64,000 nt of DNA from Microvirga brassicacearum (GTDB taxonomy: Bacteria; Pseudomonadota; Alphaproteobacteria; Rhizobiales; Beijerinckiaceae), in contig NZ_VCMV01000006.1 of NCBI RefSeq assembly GCF_008757455.1, forward strand, positions 62,001 through 126,000, written 5' to 3'. This document shows, one piece after another, positions 27,965-37,345 of this stretch (its first letter is position 1; each line of letters begins with the position of its first letter). Made by a program: the position numbers and the translations under genes. A model generated the notes under the pieces. That model had not been told where the DNA came from, ran no database searches, and was given only the letters and a program-made list of their open reading frames with translations.

Positions 27965-28285
27965 TCAAGCCGAGGCCTGGATCCACTTGGCGAGCTCGCC
28001 CTTGGGGGCAGCGCCGATCTTCTGGGCTACGACCTCACCATCCTTGAACATCATCAGGGCCGGGATCGAGCGGATGCCGTATTTCGACGAAACCTGCGGG
28101 TTTTCATCGACGTTCAGCTTCACGATCTTCACCTTGCCGTTCATTTCGGCCGAAATCTCTTCCAGCGCCGGGCCGATCATGCGGCAGGGGCCGCACCATT
28201 CGGCCCAGAAATCCACCACGACCGGCTCGGAGGATTTGAGGACGTCATCGCCGAAGCTCGAATCGGTTACCTTAACGGTCGCCAT
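27965..28285 (-). CDS. trxA: thioredoxin
   Basis: A 106-residue thioredoxin with the redox motif WCGPC (Cys31 and Cys34), the buried Asp (VVVDFWAEW) and the cis-Pro in RSIPALMMF. It reduces disulfides in ribonucleotide reductase, PAPS reductase and other proteins. The 99-nt gap to addA contains its promoter, not clearly readable; the ribosome-binding site is AAAGGTG just before the ATG. Confidence 0.96.
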   Translation of the reverse strand: MATVKVTDSSFGDDVLKSSEPVVVDFWAEWCGPCRMIGPALEEISAEMNGKVKIVKLNVDENPQVSSKYGIRSIPALMMFKDGEVVAQKIGAAPKGELAKWIQASA

Positions 28286-28384
28286 GAGAATTCACCTTTG
28301 TTGCAAAGCGACTCAGTATCGAGCCGCGGACACTATCGCCAAGTTAAGAACCGGGTCGTCCGGAATCAAGCGAGCGGGCCTGCC

Positions 28385-31300
28385 TCATCTGGCATGGATG
28401 AGGGCAAGCGCCCGTTCGAGTTCGGCCTTGTCCAATTCGTGAACGACCGGACCGGCAGTCCAGACCAGGAACGCCCGCACGCGCTTGTCCGGGTAGATTT
28501 CCTGCAGCAGCAGACGGTAGAGCGCGAGCTGCGTTACATAGGATGGCGGTGGCGGCTCGCCTTCTCGCGGCGGGCGCGCCGTGGTCTTGAAGTCCGCGAC
28601 CAGCACCTCGTCCTCGAGCACCGCGAGCCGGTCGACCTGCCCCGACACCAGGAGCTCGCCCTCAGCGGTCGCGATCCGTCCGGCAAGCGGCGCCTCCGCG
28701 CGCGATCCCGCCCCGAAAAGCGGTGCCAGGGCTGCATGCTGGAGGACGCTCGACGCATGGCTGACAAACGTCTCACGCAACCCTGCGGCGAGCCTCGGCG
28801 CCCTTGCTTTCACATAGGCGGTCGCCATGGCCTCGCGCTTCTCCGGCGGCAGGCTGGGAAGGCGCTCCAACAGGGCGTGCACGATGGTGCCGCGAAGGCG
28901 CGCTTCCGGCGCGTAAGGGCCGTCCCCGGGGCGCGTCATTCGATCGGCCGCACCGAGCGCGCTCGAGGGCCGGATCGGCGGCAGCGGTTCCGGTTCGGCC
29001 AACACCTTCTGCGTGAGCCATTCCGGCATGGCCGCACGGGCAACGGATGCGGATTCGGGTTCCGCCACCGCGGCGACGGCGACGGGTCCTTCCCGCCAGA
29101 CCTCGATGGGGCCGAACGGCGCTTCCACTGGTTCCAGGACGCCGGGTTTCAGGCCGAGTCCGTGGCGGATCATTTCGGACCATGCCTCGGGCTTCACAGT
29201 CTTGCCGCTGGTCAGATAGGGAGCCACCACAAGCCGGTCCTTGGCGCGTGTCATGGCGACATAAAGCAGCCGATTGTGTTCCTCGGCGGCTTTCTCATGC
29301 AGCAGCGTTCGCGCGGCCGCGATGGCATCCGAATCATAGTTGTGCCCCGGCGACCAGACCGGAACGGTCCCAGTAGTCCCGGCTGGAAGTTCGAGCAGAA
29401 CCGGATCCGCGCCCTTCGTGGCGCAGCCGTCGAACAGGAACACGAGCGGCGCTTCGAGCCCTTTCGCCCCATGCACGGTCATGACCCGGACCTCATTGTT
29501 GGTCGAATCGAGATCGCGCTTGATCGTGTGGTCGGCCGATTCGAACCGGTCGAGGAAGGTCACAAGGGACGGCGTGTCGAGCTTCTCCGATTGGTGAGCG
29601 GCCGACAGGAAGGCGTCGATGGCGTCGCCTGCTTCGCTGCCGAGCCGGGCGACCAGTTGCGCGCGGCCCCGCAGGGGACCCAGCAGCGACGCAAAAAACC
29701 CGAACGGACCCTGCTCCCGCGCCAGCTCGCGCCAGTGCCGAAGCGCATCGCAGGCCCGGCGCGCCGGAAGGTCTTCGCTTTGCGCATGGCGTTGCAGCGC
29801 CGTGAGCAGCGATTCATCGTCTCCCCGATAGGCGGCGATGCGGATCAGGTCGTCGTCGGTGAGGCCGACGAGGGGCGATTTCAGCGCGGTGGCGAGCGTC
29901 AGGTCGTCGTCGGGAAGAAGCGCAGCGCGGCCCGCGGCCACCAGATCCATCACGGCGATATGCTCACCGATATTGAGCCGGTCGGCGCCCGCGACCGGCA
30001 CGCCCTTTTCCTTGAGCGCGCGGATCACCGCCTCGAAGGCGGCACCGCGCTTGCGCACCAGAACCAGCACCTCGCCGGCTTTCCAGATCCGGCCCGTTTC
30101 GTCGCCGGTCGATGTCCACCGCTTGACCACATCGGCAATGCGGCCGGCCACCACCACAGGCGGCGATTGCTGTTCGGGCGCATCCACCGGCAGCACCCAG
30201 GCATCGGGCTCATCCTCGTCCTGCGGCGTGACGACGGGCCACAGCTCGACGCAGCCGGGCACATCCGGACGGGCGCTCTGGTGCACCGTTCCTACGGCCG
30301 TGTCCTCGAACGACAGGCCCTTGAAATGCGCGTCCACCGCGAAGGTGGCATCGACCGCCGAGAGCACGGCGGGCGTCGAGCGGAAGGAGAGCGTCAGGCT
30401 CACATCCTCGAAAGCCAGCGCCGCCTCCGCGACCTTGCGCTTCCAGTCCTGACGGCTTTCCTCGAATTTCTGCGGCGCTGCACCCTGGAAGCCGTAGATC
30501 GATTGCTTGGGATCGCCGACCGCAAAGAGTGTGCGCACCCGCCCGCCATTGGCGCCGAACCCGGCCGTGAAATCGGCCGTGATGCGGCGCAGGATTTCCC
30601 ATTGCTCCGGGTTCGTGTCCTGCGCCTCGTCGATCAGCACATGATCGATGCCGCGATCGAGCTTGTAGAGCACCCAGGCGGTGTCGCCGCGGGAGAGCAG
30701 CGCCAGCGTTTTGTCGATGAGATCCTGGAAATCGAGCGCACCGTAACGCGCCTTGGCCTGCTCCACGCGGGCGCCGATTTCTGCCGCCAGGATGAACAGG
30801 GCGCTCGTGCGCTGCCAGGCATGCGCCGCCTTGAGCCTCGACTTGAGGCGGTCGAGCCGGTTCTGCTCCTCGATCAGCCGCTCCGCCACAGGCAGCGGGA
30901 CCGCCTTGGTGACGAACGACGACGATTTGCGCGGCGTGTTCTGCTGAGTGAAAAACACCGTCAGGTAATGCGTCAGCCGCTCTTCGGGATCCTGCGCCAG
31001 GGACGCCGCAACGAGCGATGCGGCGCGTGCCTCGTCGGTCGATTTGCCGGTTCGGAGTTCGGCCGCAAGCGCCATCCAATCGCTGGGAGCAATCCCGTCT
31101 TCGAGCATCGCGCGCTCGACCGAGGCGGCATTCTCGCCAGGATCGAGACCAAGCGCCTTGCGCAGATCCTCGAACCCGGCCGCGATCCCGTCGGGGCGGC
31201 GCAGGAAGCGCTTGCAGCGCAAGGCCGCGCTCAGCGCCGCGCTCAGCTTGTCGCCGGCGGCCTCGACGCTGATGACCGCGAGCGCATCGTGCAGATGCGG

Positions 31301-31828
31301 GTAATCGCCGCTCGCCGAATCCGCCAGCACATTGGCGGTCTCCTCAGCGAGCATTTCGCCGCTCTGGTTCTCATCGAGCACCGCGAAGCGCGCCGGCACG
31401 TTGGCCTCGAACGGCACCAGATGAAGCAGCCGCTCGCAGAAAGCGTGGATGGTGTCGATCTTGAGTCCACCGGGCGTTTCCACCGCGCGCGCGAACAGCG
31501 TGCGGGCAAGCCGCACTTGGGTCCGGCTGGGTGCTCGCCCCTCGAGTTCGGTCAATTCGACGACCAGACGCTCCTCGTCGAGCGTCACCCATCGACCGAG
31601 CAACTCGAACACCCGGATCGCCATGTTGGCAGCGGCCGCCTTGGTGAAGGTCAAGCAGAGAATGCGGCCGGGCGCGCAGCCGTCGAGCAGCAGGCGCACG
31701 ACCCGATCGGTGAGCACTTTCGTCTTGCCCGCGCCCGCATTGGCCGACACCCAGGCCGACGCGCGCGGATTGGCGGCGCGGCGCTGCGCATCCTTGGTGT
31801 ATTGCGGGATGACCAGATCGGTTCTCAT
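28385..31828 (-). CDS. addA: double-strand break repair helicase AddA
   Basis: A 1147-residue UvrD-like helicase-nuclease. Walker A is SANAGAGKTKVL (about 28-39); motif II is VLIDEAQDTNPEQW and helicase motifs III-VI are readable (FAVGDPKQSIYGFQGA, VRVMTVHGAKGLEAP, LLYVAMTRAKDRLVV). The C-terminal RecB-type nuclease holds VLVADFKTTARPP (about 1075). The start MRTDLVIPQY is chosen because its ATG overlaps the addB stop by four bases; the frame extends further upstream inside addB. With AddB it resects double-strand ends for RecA. Confidence 0.95.
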   Translation of the reverse strand: MRTDLVIPQYTKDAQRRAANPRASAWVSANAGAGKTKVLTDRVVRLLLDGCAPGRILCLTFTKAAAANMAIRVFELLGRWVTLDEERLVVELTELEGRAPSRTQVRLARTLFARAVETPGGLKIDTIHAFCERLLHLVPFEANVPARFAVLDENQSGEMLAEETANVLADSASGDYPHLHDALAVISVEAAGDKLSAALSAALRCKRFLRRPDGIAAGFEDLRKALGLDPGENAASVERAMLEDGIAPSDWMALAAELRTGKSTDEARAASLVAASLAQDPEERLTHYLTVFFTQQNTPRKSSSFVTKAVPLPVAERLIEEQNRLDRLKSRLKAAHAWQRTSALFILAAEIGARVEQAKARYGALDFQDLIDKTLALLSRGDTAWVLYKLDRGIDHVLIDEAQDTNPEQWEILRRITADFTAGFGANGGRVRTLFAVGDPKQSIYGFQGAAPQKFEESRQDWKRKVAEAALAFEDVSLTLSFRSTPAVLSAVDATFAVDAHFKGLSFEDTAVGTVHQSARPDVPGCVELWPVVTPQDEDEPDAWVLPVDAPEQQSPPVVVAGRIADVVKRWTSTGDETGRIWKAGEVLVLVRKRGAAFEAVIRALKEKGVPVAGADRLNIGEHIAVMDLVAAGRAALLPDDDLTLATALKSPLVGLTDDDLIRIAAYRGDDESLLTALQRHAQSEDLPARRACDALRHWRELAREQGPFGFFASLLGPLRGRAQLVARLGSEAGDAIDAFLSAAHQSEKLDTPSLVTFLDRFESADHTIKRDLDSTNNEVRVMTVHGAKGLEAPLVFLFDGCATKGADPVLLELPAGTTGTVPVWSPGHNYDSDAIAAARTLLHEKAAEEHNRLLYVAMTRAKDRLVVAPYLTSGKTVKPEAWSEMIRHGLGLKPGVLEPVEAPFGPIEVWREGPVAVAAVAEPESASVARAAMPEWLTQKVLAEPEPLPPIRPSSALGAADRMTRPGDGPYAPEARLRGTIVHALLERLPSLPPEKREAMATAYVKARAPRLAAGLRETFVSHASSVLQHAALAPLFGAGSRAEAPLAGRIATAEGELLVSGQVDRLAVLEDEVLVADFKTTARPPREGEPPPPSYVTQLALYRLLLQEIYPDKRVRAFLVWTAGPVVHELDKAELERALALIHAR

Positions 31829-34800
31829 TCGAGCCCCTCGCCGCCGACCAGCGACCATTCCTTGACGCGAGCGAGATGGTCATAATCCGAGTAGCGGCGC
31901 GCATATTTCGGGAAAGGCCGCGACAGAAAAGGCGCTTCGCCTTTGGCAAAGCGCGCGATCATGCCCTCGAAACGGCGGCCATGCTCCTCGACGATTTCAG
32001 AGACCGGACGTTTCTCCGCACCTGTCGGCTCGATCAGGCGCGCCACCATGGGTTTTCGTCCGCCGGTCGTGTGCATGTAGAGCAGGTCCGGCGTTTCCTT
32101 CGCGGCGGGCAGGCCCTTGAACGCAGCACGCATCAGCATCACGGCTTCGAGAGTCAGTTGCGGCGAGAATCCCGCATAGACCTCGCGGATTCCCGGCGGC
32201 TGACCGGTCTTGAAATCGACGATGGTGAAACCGCCGTCGCGCCGATGCTCGATCCGGTCCGCGCGGGCGCGCAAGGTGAAGATCGTGCCGTCGGAAAGAG
32301 GGATGGGAAGGGCGCCCGAGCATTCGGCGTAGATATCGAGAATTTCGGGCCGGCGTCGCGTTTCCCAGGCGACGAATTCCGTCGCGAGGCGCGTGAAACG
32401 CGGCCACCATTCGGCATAAAGCTCAGGAAATGCCTCGGCCAGGGCAGAGAATTCATCCGCGCCTCGTCCGAGCAGATCCTCGAGCGCGTGGGCCGGCAGC
32501 TCGCGGGGGTAGGCCTGCCCGAAGCTGCCCAGCACATCGTGAATGATCGTGCCGCGATCAGCCGCACTCGGCGCCACCGCGATCGCGTCCAGCGCATCGA
32601 GCTTGAGGATGTGGCGCGCAAAGATCGAATAGGGATCGCGCACCAGGATCTCGATTTCCGTGACGCTGAGGCTGCGCGGAAACAGGGCGGGATCGGGCAG
32701 CGGGCGCGGCCGCGCGAGGGGCGGTGCCGGAAGCGGCGTATCGAGCACCTGTGCCCAATCGCGATAGCGGTCGCCCGCCGCCACCATCCGCGACCAGATC
32801 GTCTCGCCCGTGAAGGCTTTCAGGCGCTGTAGAAAACGCGACGGCACCATCGGCGATCCGTCGCGCTTCTGCGCCCGGGTGATGACCACGTCCTGCGTGC
32901 CCAGTGCCTGCACGAAGTCGTGCGCCGTCTGGCCGATGCGCCGCTCCGGCGGGGCGAGGCCGACACGCGCCCGCATGGGCCGGTTGAGGAACGCATCGGT
33001 GATCGTGCGCGGCGGCCAGGTGCCCTCGTCGAGCCCGCCCAGGACGACCCGATCGACCGATAGAAGCCGGGCTTCCAGAAGACCGAGGATTTTAACCCGG
33101 CGATGGGTCGAGCGTGGCGAGGGACTGAGCGTCTGCTGCTTGGCGAGCGTCGTGAAGAACGCCGGATAATCGGCGAAGCGCCCTTGCAGCGGCTGATCTT
33201 CCTCCGACCGGATCTCCGACAATTCGAGATCGTCGAAGAGCGCCCGGAGGGCCTCCGCGGAGGGGTCGCCCGCATCGCCCGCCTGGTCGTCGTCAGGCTT
33301 TGCCGCGAGCGCTTCAAAAGTTCGGCGATGATGCTCCGTCAGGGCGATCAGATCGAGCGTCCCTTTCCCATGCAGCACAGGCGAAAAGGTCTCGAAGGCG
33401 GCCTGCAGGCGGCGCAACAATTCGTCGGCGAGATCCCAGTCCGCATCCGAAAGCCGCTTTCGCGCCCGCGGCGCGCGGCGGCCCTTGTCCGACCGGTTAT
33501 TGGCCAGCGTCGTTCTCATGCCTGCCAGACCCTCGCCAGGGGCCGGGCCGCGCAAGACGCCGATTTCGAGAACCGCCGAGGCGCGCGCCACGGTCTCGCG
33601 CGGCCATCCCAACCGCACGAGGGGATGGGCGAGGAGCGCCAGGACCGGCAGCGGTCGCAGGTCTTCGGCGGCAGCCTCCGCCGCGAGGCGCGCCAGGCGG
33701 CCCGATGGCGTATCCGACAGCGGGCATCCGGCCGAATCCTCGATCGCGATGTCCCAACGTCCCAGTTCAGCCGCAACACGCGCGGCGAGCGCCCGATCCG
33801 GCGTCACGAGCGCGGCGGTCTTGTGCGGGTCGTCGAGTGTCTGCCGCAACGCGATCGCGATGGCGAGCGCCTCTTCGCGCTCGTCAGTCGCCTCGACGAC
33901 CGCCAGCCCCTCACATCCCAGTTCCGCGAGGAACTGACGCTCGGTCGGCGGGATCTCGGACCACAGATCGGTGGTCTCCGCCGGACGCAAGGCCTCGGAC
34001 AGCACCCGGGTGCGTGCTCTAGCGCCCGGTGTGGTGTTCCCCAGCACGACAATGTCCGAGCGCTGGACGCGCAGGTGGCTGTCCACCAGCCTCCGCAAGG
34101 TCGCCTGCGGATGAGTGTGAACGGGATCAGTGTCATCGTCCCCGAGGCCGCCGATTTTCCGCCAGCTATCCTCGTCGAGATCGGTGTCGAGACCCGGCAG
34201 CACCACCGCGCCTTTCGGCAGGCGGGCGATGGCGGCAATAAGATTGGCGGTGGCGGGGATCGAGCCCGTCGAACCGGCGACGATCATCGGCGTCATGGGG
34301 CGCAGACGGGTGAGTCGTCGGGCCTCTGCCTCGATCAGGGCGCCGCGCCGCGCCGCGGGGTCGCTCGCCTGCCGGTCGGCGAGGATTTGCGGCCAGTATT
34401 CGCTGACGATCTGCACGAAGTTGCGCGTGATGCGGAAATACTCGGAAAAATCCGCCTCGACAGCGAGTTCCAGCGCATGCCAGTCGATCCCCTCGGTGGT
34501 GAAGGAATCCATCAGCGTTTCGAGATCGGCGGCGAGATTGATGGCCTCCGCCGGCGAGCCCGGCACCAGAAACGGCACATCGGGACCCAGTTGCAGCAAC
34601 GTGCGATCGACCTGGGCCGACCAGCGCTGGATCAGGCGTGTGAGGATCAGGCGCCGTTCCAGCGGCGGGATCGGCGGTTTCAGGGTGGCGGCGTCTTCAA
34701 GCGGCGTGCCCTCCAGTCCGGTCAGTTCGAACTCGGCCTCGTCCGCCTCACCGAGGGGCACGATCCGCGGCAGGAGCTGGGCCCTCGCGCCGCCGCGTTC

Positions 34801-34986
34801 GGCCAGAAGCGCCACCAGCGCGCGGGTGGCGCGGCGGGTCGGCACGTAGATGGTGATGTCGGCAAGTGCCGCCGGGTCCCGCGACAGCGGGCCGACCAGG
34901 CGGCCGTCGAGCAGCGCATCCACCAGGGTCGGCAGGAACGGGCTGCCGGGGGGAATCGAAAAAACGTGAGGCTCGCCCGCGCTCAT
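31825..34986 (-). CDS. addB: double-strand break repair protein AddB
   Basis: A 1053-residue inactivated-helicase/nuclease partner of AddA. The C-terminal PD-(D/E)XK nuclease is visible as RADRIEHRRDGGFTIVDFKT followed by GQPPG (about 922). The N-terminus (ITIYVPTRRATRALVALL) has no P-loop GKT. Only three Cys occur in the whole protein and none flank the nuclease, so the Fe-S cluster of the Bacillus-type AddB is absent. Both ends overlap neighbours by four bases (murU-like stop and addA start), so murU-addB-addA are translationally coupled. Confidence 0.93.
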   Translation of the reverse strand: MSAGEPHVFSIPPGSPFLPTLVDALLDGRLVGPLSRDPAALADITIYVPTRRATRALVALLAERGGARAQLLPRIVPLGEADEAEFELTGLEGTPLEDAATLKPPIPPLERRLILTRLIQRWSAQVDRTLLQLGPDVPFLVPGSPAEAINLAADLETLMDSFTTEGIDWHALELAVEADFSEYFRITRNFVQIVSEYWPQILADRQASDPAARRGALIEAEARRLTRLRPMTPMIVAGSTGSIPATANLIAAIARLPKGAVVLPGLDTDLDEDSWRKIGGLGDDDTDPVHTHPQATLRRLVDSHLRVQRSDIVVLGNTTPGARARTRVLSEALRPAETTDLWSEIPPTERQFLAELGCEGLAVVEATDEREEALAIAIALRQTLDDPHKTAALVTPDRALAARVAAELGRWDIAIEDSAGCPLSDTPSGRLARLAAEAAAEDLRPLPVLALLAHPLVRLGWPRETVARASAVLEIGVLRGPAPGEGLAGMRTTLANNRSDKGRRAPRARKRLSDADWDLADELLRRLQAAFETFSPVLHGKGTLDLIALTEHHRRTFEALAAKPDDDQAGDAGDPSAEALRALFDDLELSEIRSEEDQPLQGRFADYPAFFTTLAKQQTLSPSPRSTHRRVKILGLLEARLLSVDRVVLGGLDEGTWPPRTITDAFLNRPMRARVGLAPPERRIGQTAHDFVQALGTQDVVITRAQKRDGSPMVPSRFLQRLKAFTGETIWSRMVAAGDRYRDWAQVLDTPLPAPPLARPRPLPDPALFPRSLSVTEIEILVRDPYSIFARHILKLDALDAIAVAPSAADRGTIIHDVLGSFGQAYPRELPAHALEDLLGRGADEFSALAEAFPELYAEWWPRFTRLATEFVAWETRRRPEILDIYAECSGALPIPLSDGTIFTLRARADRIEHRRDGGFTIVDFKTGQPPGIREVYAGFSPQLTLEAVMLMRAAFKGLPAAKETPDLLYMHTTGGRKPMVARLIEPTGAEKRPVSEIVEEHGRRFEGMIARFAKGEAPFLSRPFPKYARRYSDYDHLARVKEWSLVGGEGLE

Positions 34987-35717
34987 CGCACGCTGGCGGT
35001 CAGGCACGCTTCCGCCTCGGCGATGGCATGAGGCTCGCCCACATGGAGCCATTGGCCATCGAGCTCAAGGCCGTAGAGACGGCCGTTTGCAATCGCCCGG
35101 TCGTAGAAAAGATTGGCCGAGAACGGCCCATCGGGTGTGCCCTGCACCATCTCGGGCTTCACGATGGCAACTCCCGCATACACGAAAGGCACGCGCTCAC
35201 CAGGTTTGCGGCGCTGAAGACGGCCGGACGATGCCATGCCGAAATCGCCCTCGCCCTCATAGCCGACGCTGGTATCGCGCGGTGCCACCAGCATCAGGAT
35301 ATCCATCTCGGCGGGATCCCACGCCTCCATCAACCGCGACAGGTTCGGCTGCGCTCCCTCGACCCAGATGGAATCGGAGTTGAAGGTAATGAACGGTGCG
35401 GCGCCCAGCAATGGCAGGGCTTTCTTGACGCCGCCGCCGGTTTCCAGAACCGCCTCGCGTTCATCCGAGATGACCACGAGAGGGCTGTGGCGCGTGCGCA
35501 GATGCGCCTCGAGCATGTCGGCGAAATGGTGCACGTTGACCACCACCATGGTCATCCCTGCCTCGTCGAGCCGATCGAGCGCGAAGTCGATCAGGGTCCG
35601 TCCGCCGACCTTGACCAAAGGCTTCGGCATGGTGGCGGTGAGCGGCAGCATGCGTTTGCCAAGACCCGCTGCGAGCACGATGGCGGAGGTGGGTGCGTTC
35701 GAAAGGGGCTGGGACAA
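34983..35717 (-). CDS. murU: nucleotidyltransferase, MurU-like (N-acetylmuramate-1-phosphate uridylyltransferase)
   Basis: A 244-residue sugar-phosphate nucleotidyltransferase. The signature IVLAAGLGKRMLPLT followed by MPKPLVKVGGRTLI is at 13-43; FNSDSIW provides the metal-binding Asp, and the C-terminal WLHVGEPHAIAEAE closes the fold. It lies directly downstream of the TsaE-AmgK fusion; AmgK and MurU together convert recycled MurNAc to UDP-MurNAc in Pseudomonas and other Gram-negatives. The substrate is inferred from this pairing; other NDP-sugar activity is possible. Confidence 0.82.
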   Translation of the reverse strand: MSQPLSNAPTSAIVLAAGLGKRMLPLTATMPKPLVKVGGRTLIDFALDRLDEAGMTMVVVNVHHFADMLEAHLRTRHSPLVVISDEREAVLETGGGVKKALPLLGAAPFITFNSDSIWVEGAQPNLSRLMEAWDPAEMDILMLVAPRDTSVGYEGEGDFGMASSGRLQRRKPGERVPFVYAGVAIVKPEMVQGTPDGPFSANLFYDRAIANGRLYGLELDGQWLHVGEPHAIAEAEACLTASVR

Positions 35718-35730
35718 GGGCGGCTCTGGT

Positions 35731-37293
35731 TCAGGCAGGAGGGGAATCGTCGATGTGCGGAATCAGGCGCGGCAGATAATTCTCATACCAGCCTTTGAGT
35801 TTGGCGAGCGACGGATGGGCGAGGTTGCGCATGAGATAGGCCTCGATCCGCGGCAGATGCCTGAGGTAATGCGGTTTGCCGTCGCGGCGGTCGAGCCGCG
35901 CGAAGATGCCGAGAATCTTGGTCGCGCGCTGCGTGCCCATGATCGCGTACGCCCGCGCAAAAGCCGCCACGTCGAATTGCGGATCGGCCGCCCGGCGCTC
36001 ACGGGCATAAACCCCGATCAGCTTCAGCTCTAGATCCGGCGGAACCGTCTCGCGGGCATCCTGCAGCAGCGAGGCCACGTCGTAGGCGGGAGAACCCAGC
36101 ACCGCATCCTGAAAATCGATGATGCCGACACGTGCGAGCCCTTCGCGCTCGGGCAGCCAGATCAGGTTGGGCGAATGGTAGTCGCGCAAGGTCCAGGTCG
36201 TCGGGCCGGCGATGATCTCCTGCAGCGTCTCGGTCCAGATATTGACGAACTCCGCGCGCGCCGATCCTGATAGCTGCGTGCCGATGATGTGCGGCACATA
36301 CCAATCGGTCAGAAGCTCGACCTCGATCAGCAGGGCTTCGAGGTCATAGGGCGGGATCGTGTGATCGGTACCATCGCCGACGGGGAGAACCTGCGGCAGC
36401 GCGGTGGCGTGGAGCTTGGCGAGCACGCGCGTTGCTTCGGCATAACGCTCGGGGATCGGACCGCCGGCATCGACCACCGGCTCGCTGCCGAGATCCTCGA
36501 CGATCAGCAGCCCCGCATCGAGGTCTTCGCCATAGATGCGCGGCGCACTCAGGCCCTGCGCCCGCAGGCCTTTGTCCATCGCAACGAAAGCGTGGACCGT
36601 CTCGGCGAGCTTGGCGATGGTGGTGTAGGGACGACCCCGGCGCACCGGCGGCCCGACCGGCCGTGGCGGCGAGATCATCAGAAGCGCGGTGTCGCCACGC
36701 GGCCTCACCAGCCGCTCATAGGAGCGGATCACGGAGGCGTCGCTCGGCATCGGCGCCCGGGTTGCATCCGCCCAGCCGCTCTTTTCGACCAGCCCCTGGA
36801 ACGCCCTGAGACGCCGCAGGCGCAACGCGAACGAGCCCGAACCACCGAGACTGGCGATCCGGCCTCGTCCTCCCGTCCCGGGGGCGAAATCGAGGTCGAT
36901 ATGCAGGCGTTCCGCTTTCAGCGCGTCGTCCGCGCGTTCCGGCCATTCGACCAGCGTGATGGCGTTCTCGGTCGCATCGTCCCAGCCCAGTTCCACCAGT
37001 TCCTGCCCGCCGCCGATGCGGTAGAAATCCGCGTGAACGACCGCGCCCGCAGGTCCCTCGTAGGTCTGCATGAGCGTGAAGGTCGGGCTCGGAACCTCGA
37101 GATCGGGATCCTCGGCGAGAAGGCGGATGAGGGCGCGCGCGAGCGTCGTCTTGCCGGCGCCAAGCCCGCCCGACAACGTCACGAGATCCCCGGCACGCAG
37201 TTCATCCGCGAGAATCCTGGCGAGTCGTTCGGTCGCCGCATGGTCGTCCAGGAGGATTGTCCAACCGGAGAGCGATGAATCCTGCGCGTGCAT
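35731..37293 (-). CDS. tsaE: TsaE-AmgK fusion: tRNA threonylcarbamoyl-adenosine ATPase plus anomeric sugar kinase
   Basis: A 520-residue two-domain protein. Residues about 1-160 are TsaE (YjeE): Walker A SGGLGAGKTTLARAL (41-55), PSPTFTLMQTY and HADFYRIGG, needed for t6A in tRNA. Residues about 190-520 are an APH-type kinase: LRDYHSPNLIWLP (catalytic loop, about 367) and GIIDFQDAVLGSPAYDVASL (metal motif, about 389), like the MurNAc/GlcNAc anomeric kinase AmgK. The start MHAQDSSLSGW is chosen because it begins the TsaE fold; the upstream open frame is Arg-rich and lacks support. Followed by the MurU-like gene. Such fusions are known in Hyphomicrobiales. Confidence 0.9.
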   Translation of the reverse strand: MHAQDSSLSGWTILLDDHAATERLARILADELRAGDLVTLSGGLGAGKTTLARALIRLLAEDPDLEVPSPTFTLMQTYEGPAGAVVHADFYRIGGGQELVELGWDDATENAITLVEWPERADDALKAERLHIDLDFAPGTGGRGRIASLGGSGSFALRLRRLRAFQGLVEKSGWADATRAPMPSDASVIRSYERLVRPRGDTALLMISPPRPVGPPVRRGRPYTTIAKLAETVHAFVAMDKGLRAQGLSAPRIYGEDLDAGLLIVEDLGSEPVVDAGGPIPERYAEATRVLAKLHATALPQVLPVGDGTDHTIPPYDLEALLIEVELLTDWYVPHIIGTQLSGSARAEFVNIWTETLQEIIAGPTTWTLRDYHSPNLIWLPEREGLARVGIIDFQDAVLGSPAYDVASLLQDARETVPPDLELKLIGVYARERRAADPQFDVAAFARAYAIMGTQRATKILGIFARLDRRDGKPHYLRHLPRIEAYLMRNLAHPSLAKLKGWYENYLPRLIPHIDDSPPA

Positions 37294-37345
37294 AAGGTCC
37301 AATCTATTTCGTCTTCGTCGTCGTCGCGCTTCGGCGACGTCGAGT

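Noticed and set aside
28298-31885. 1195-codon plus-strand frame opposite addA
   Set aside because: It runs antisense to AddA, whose helicase and nuclease motifs are unmistakable. The plus-strand product has no domain-like pattern.
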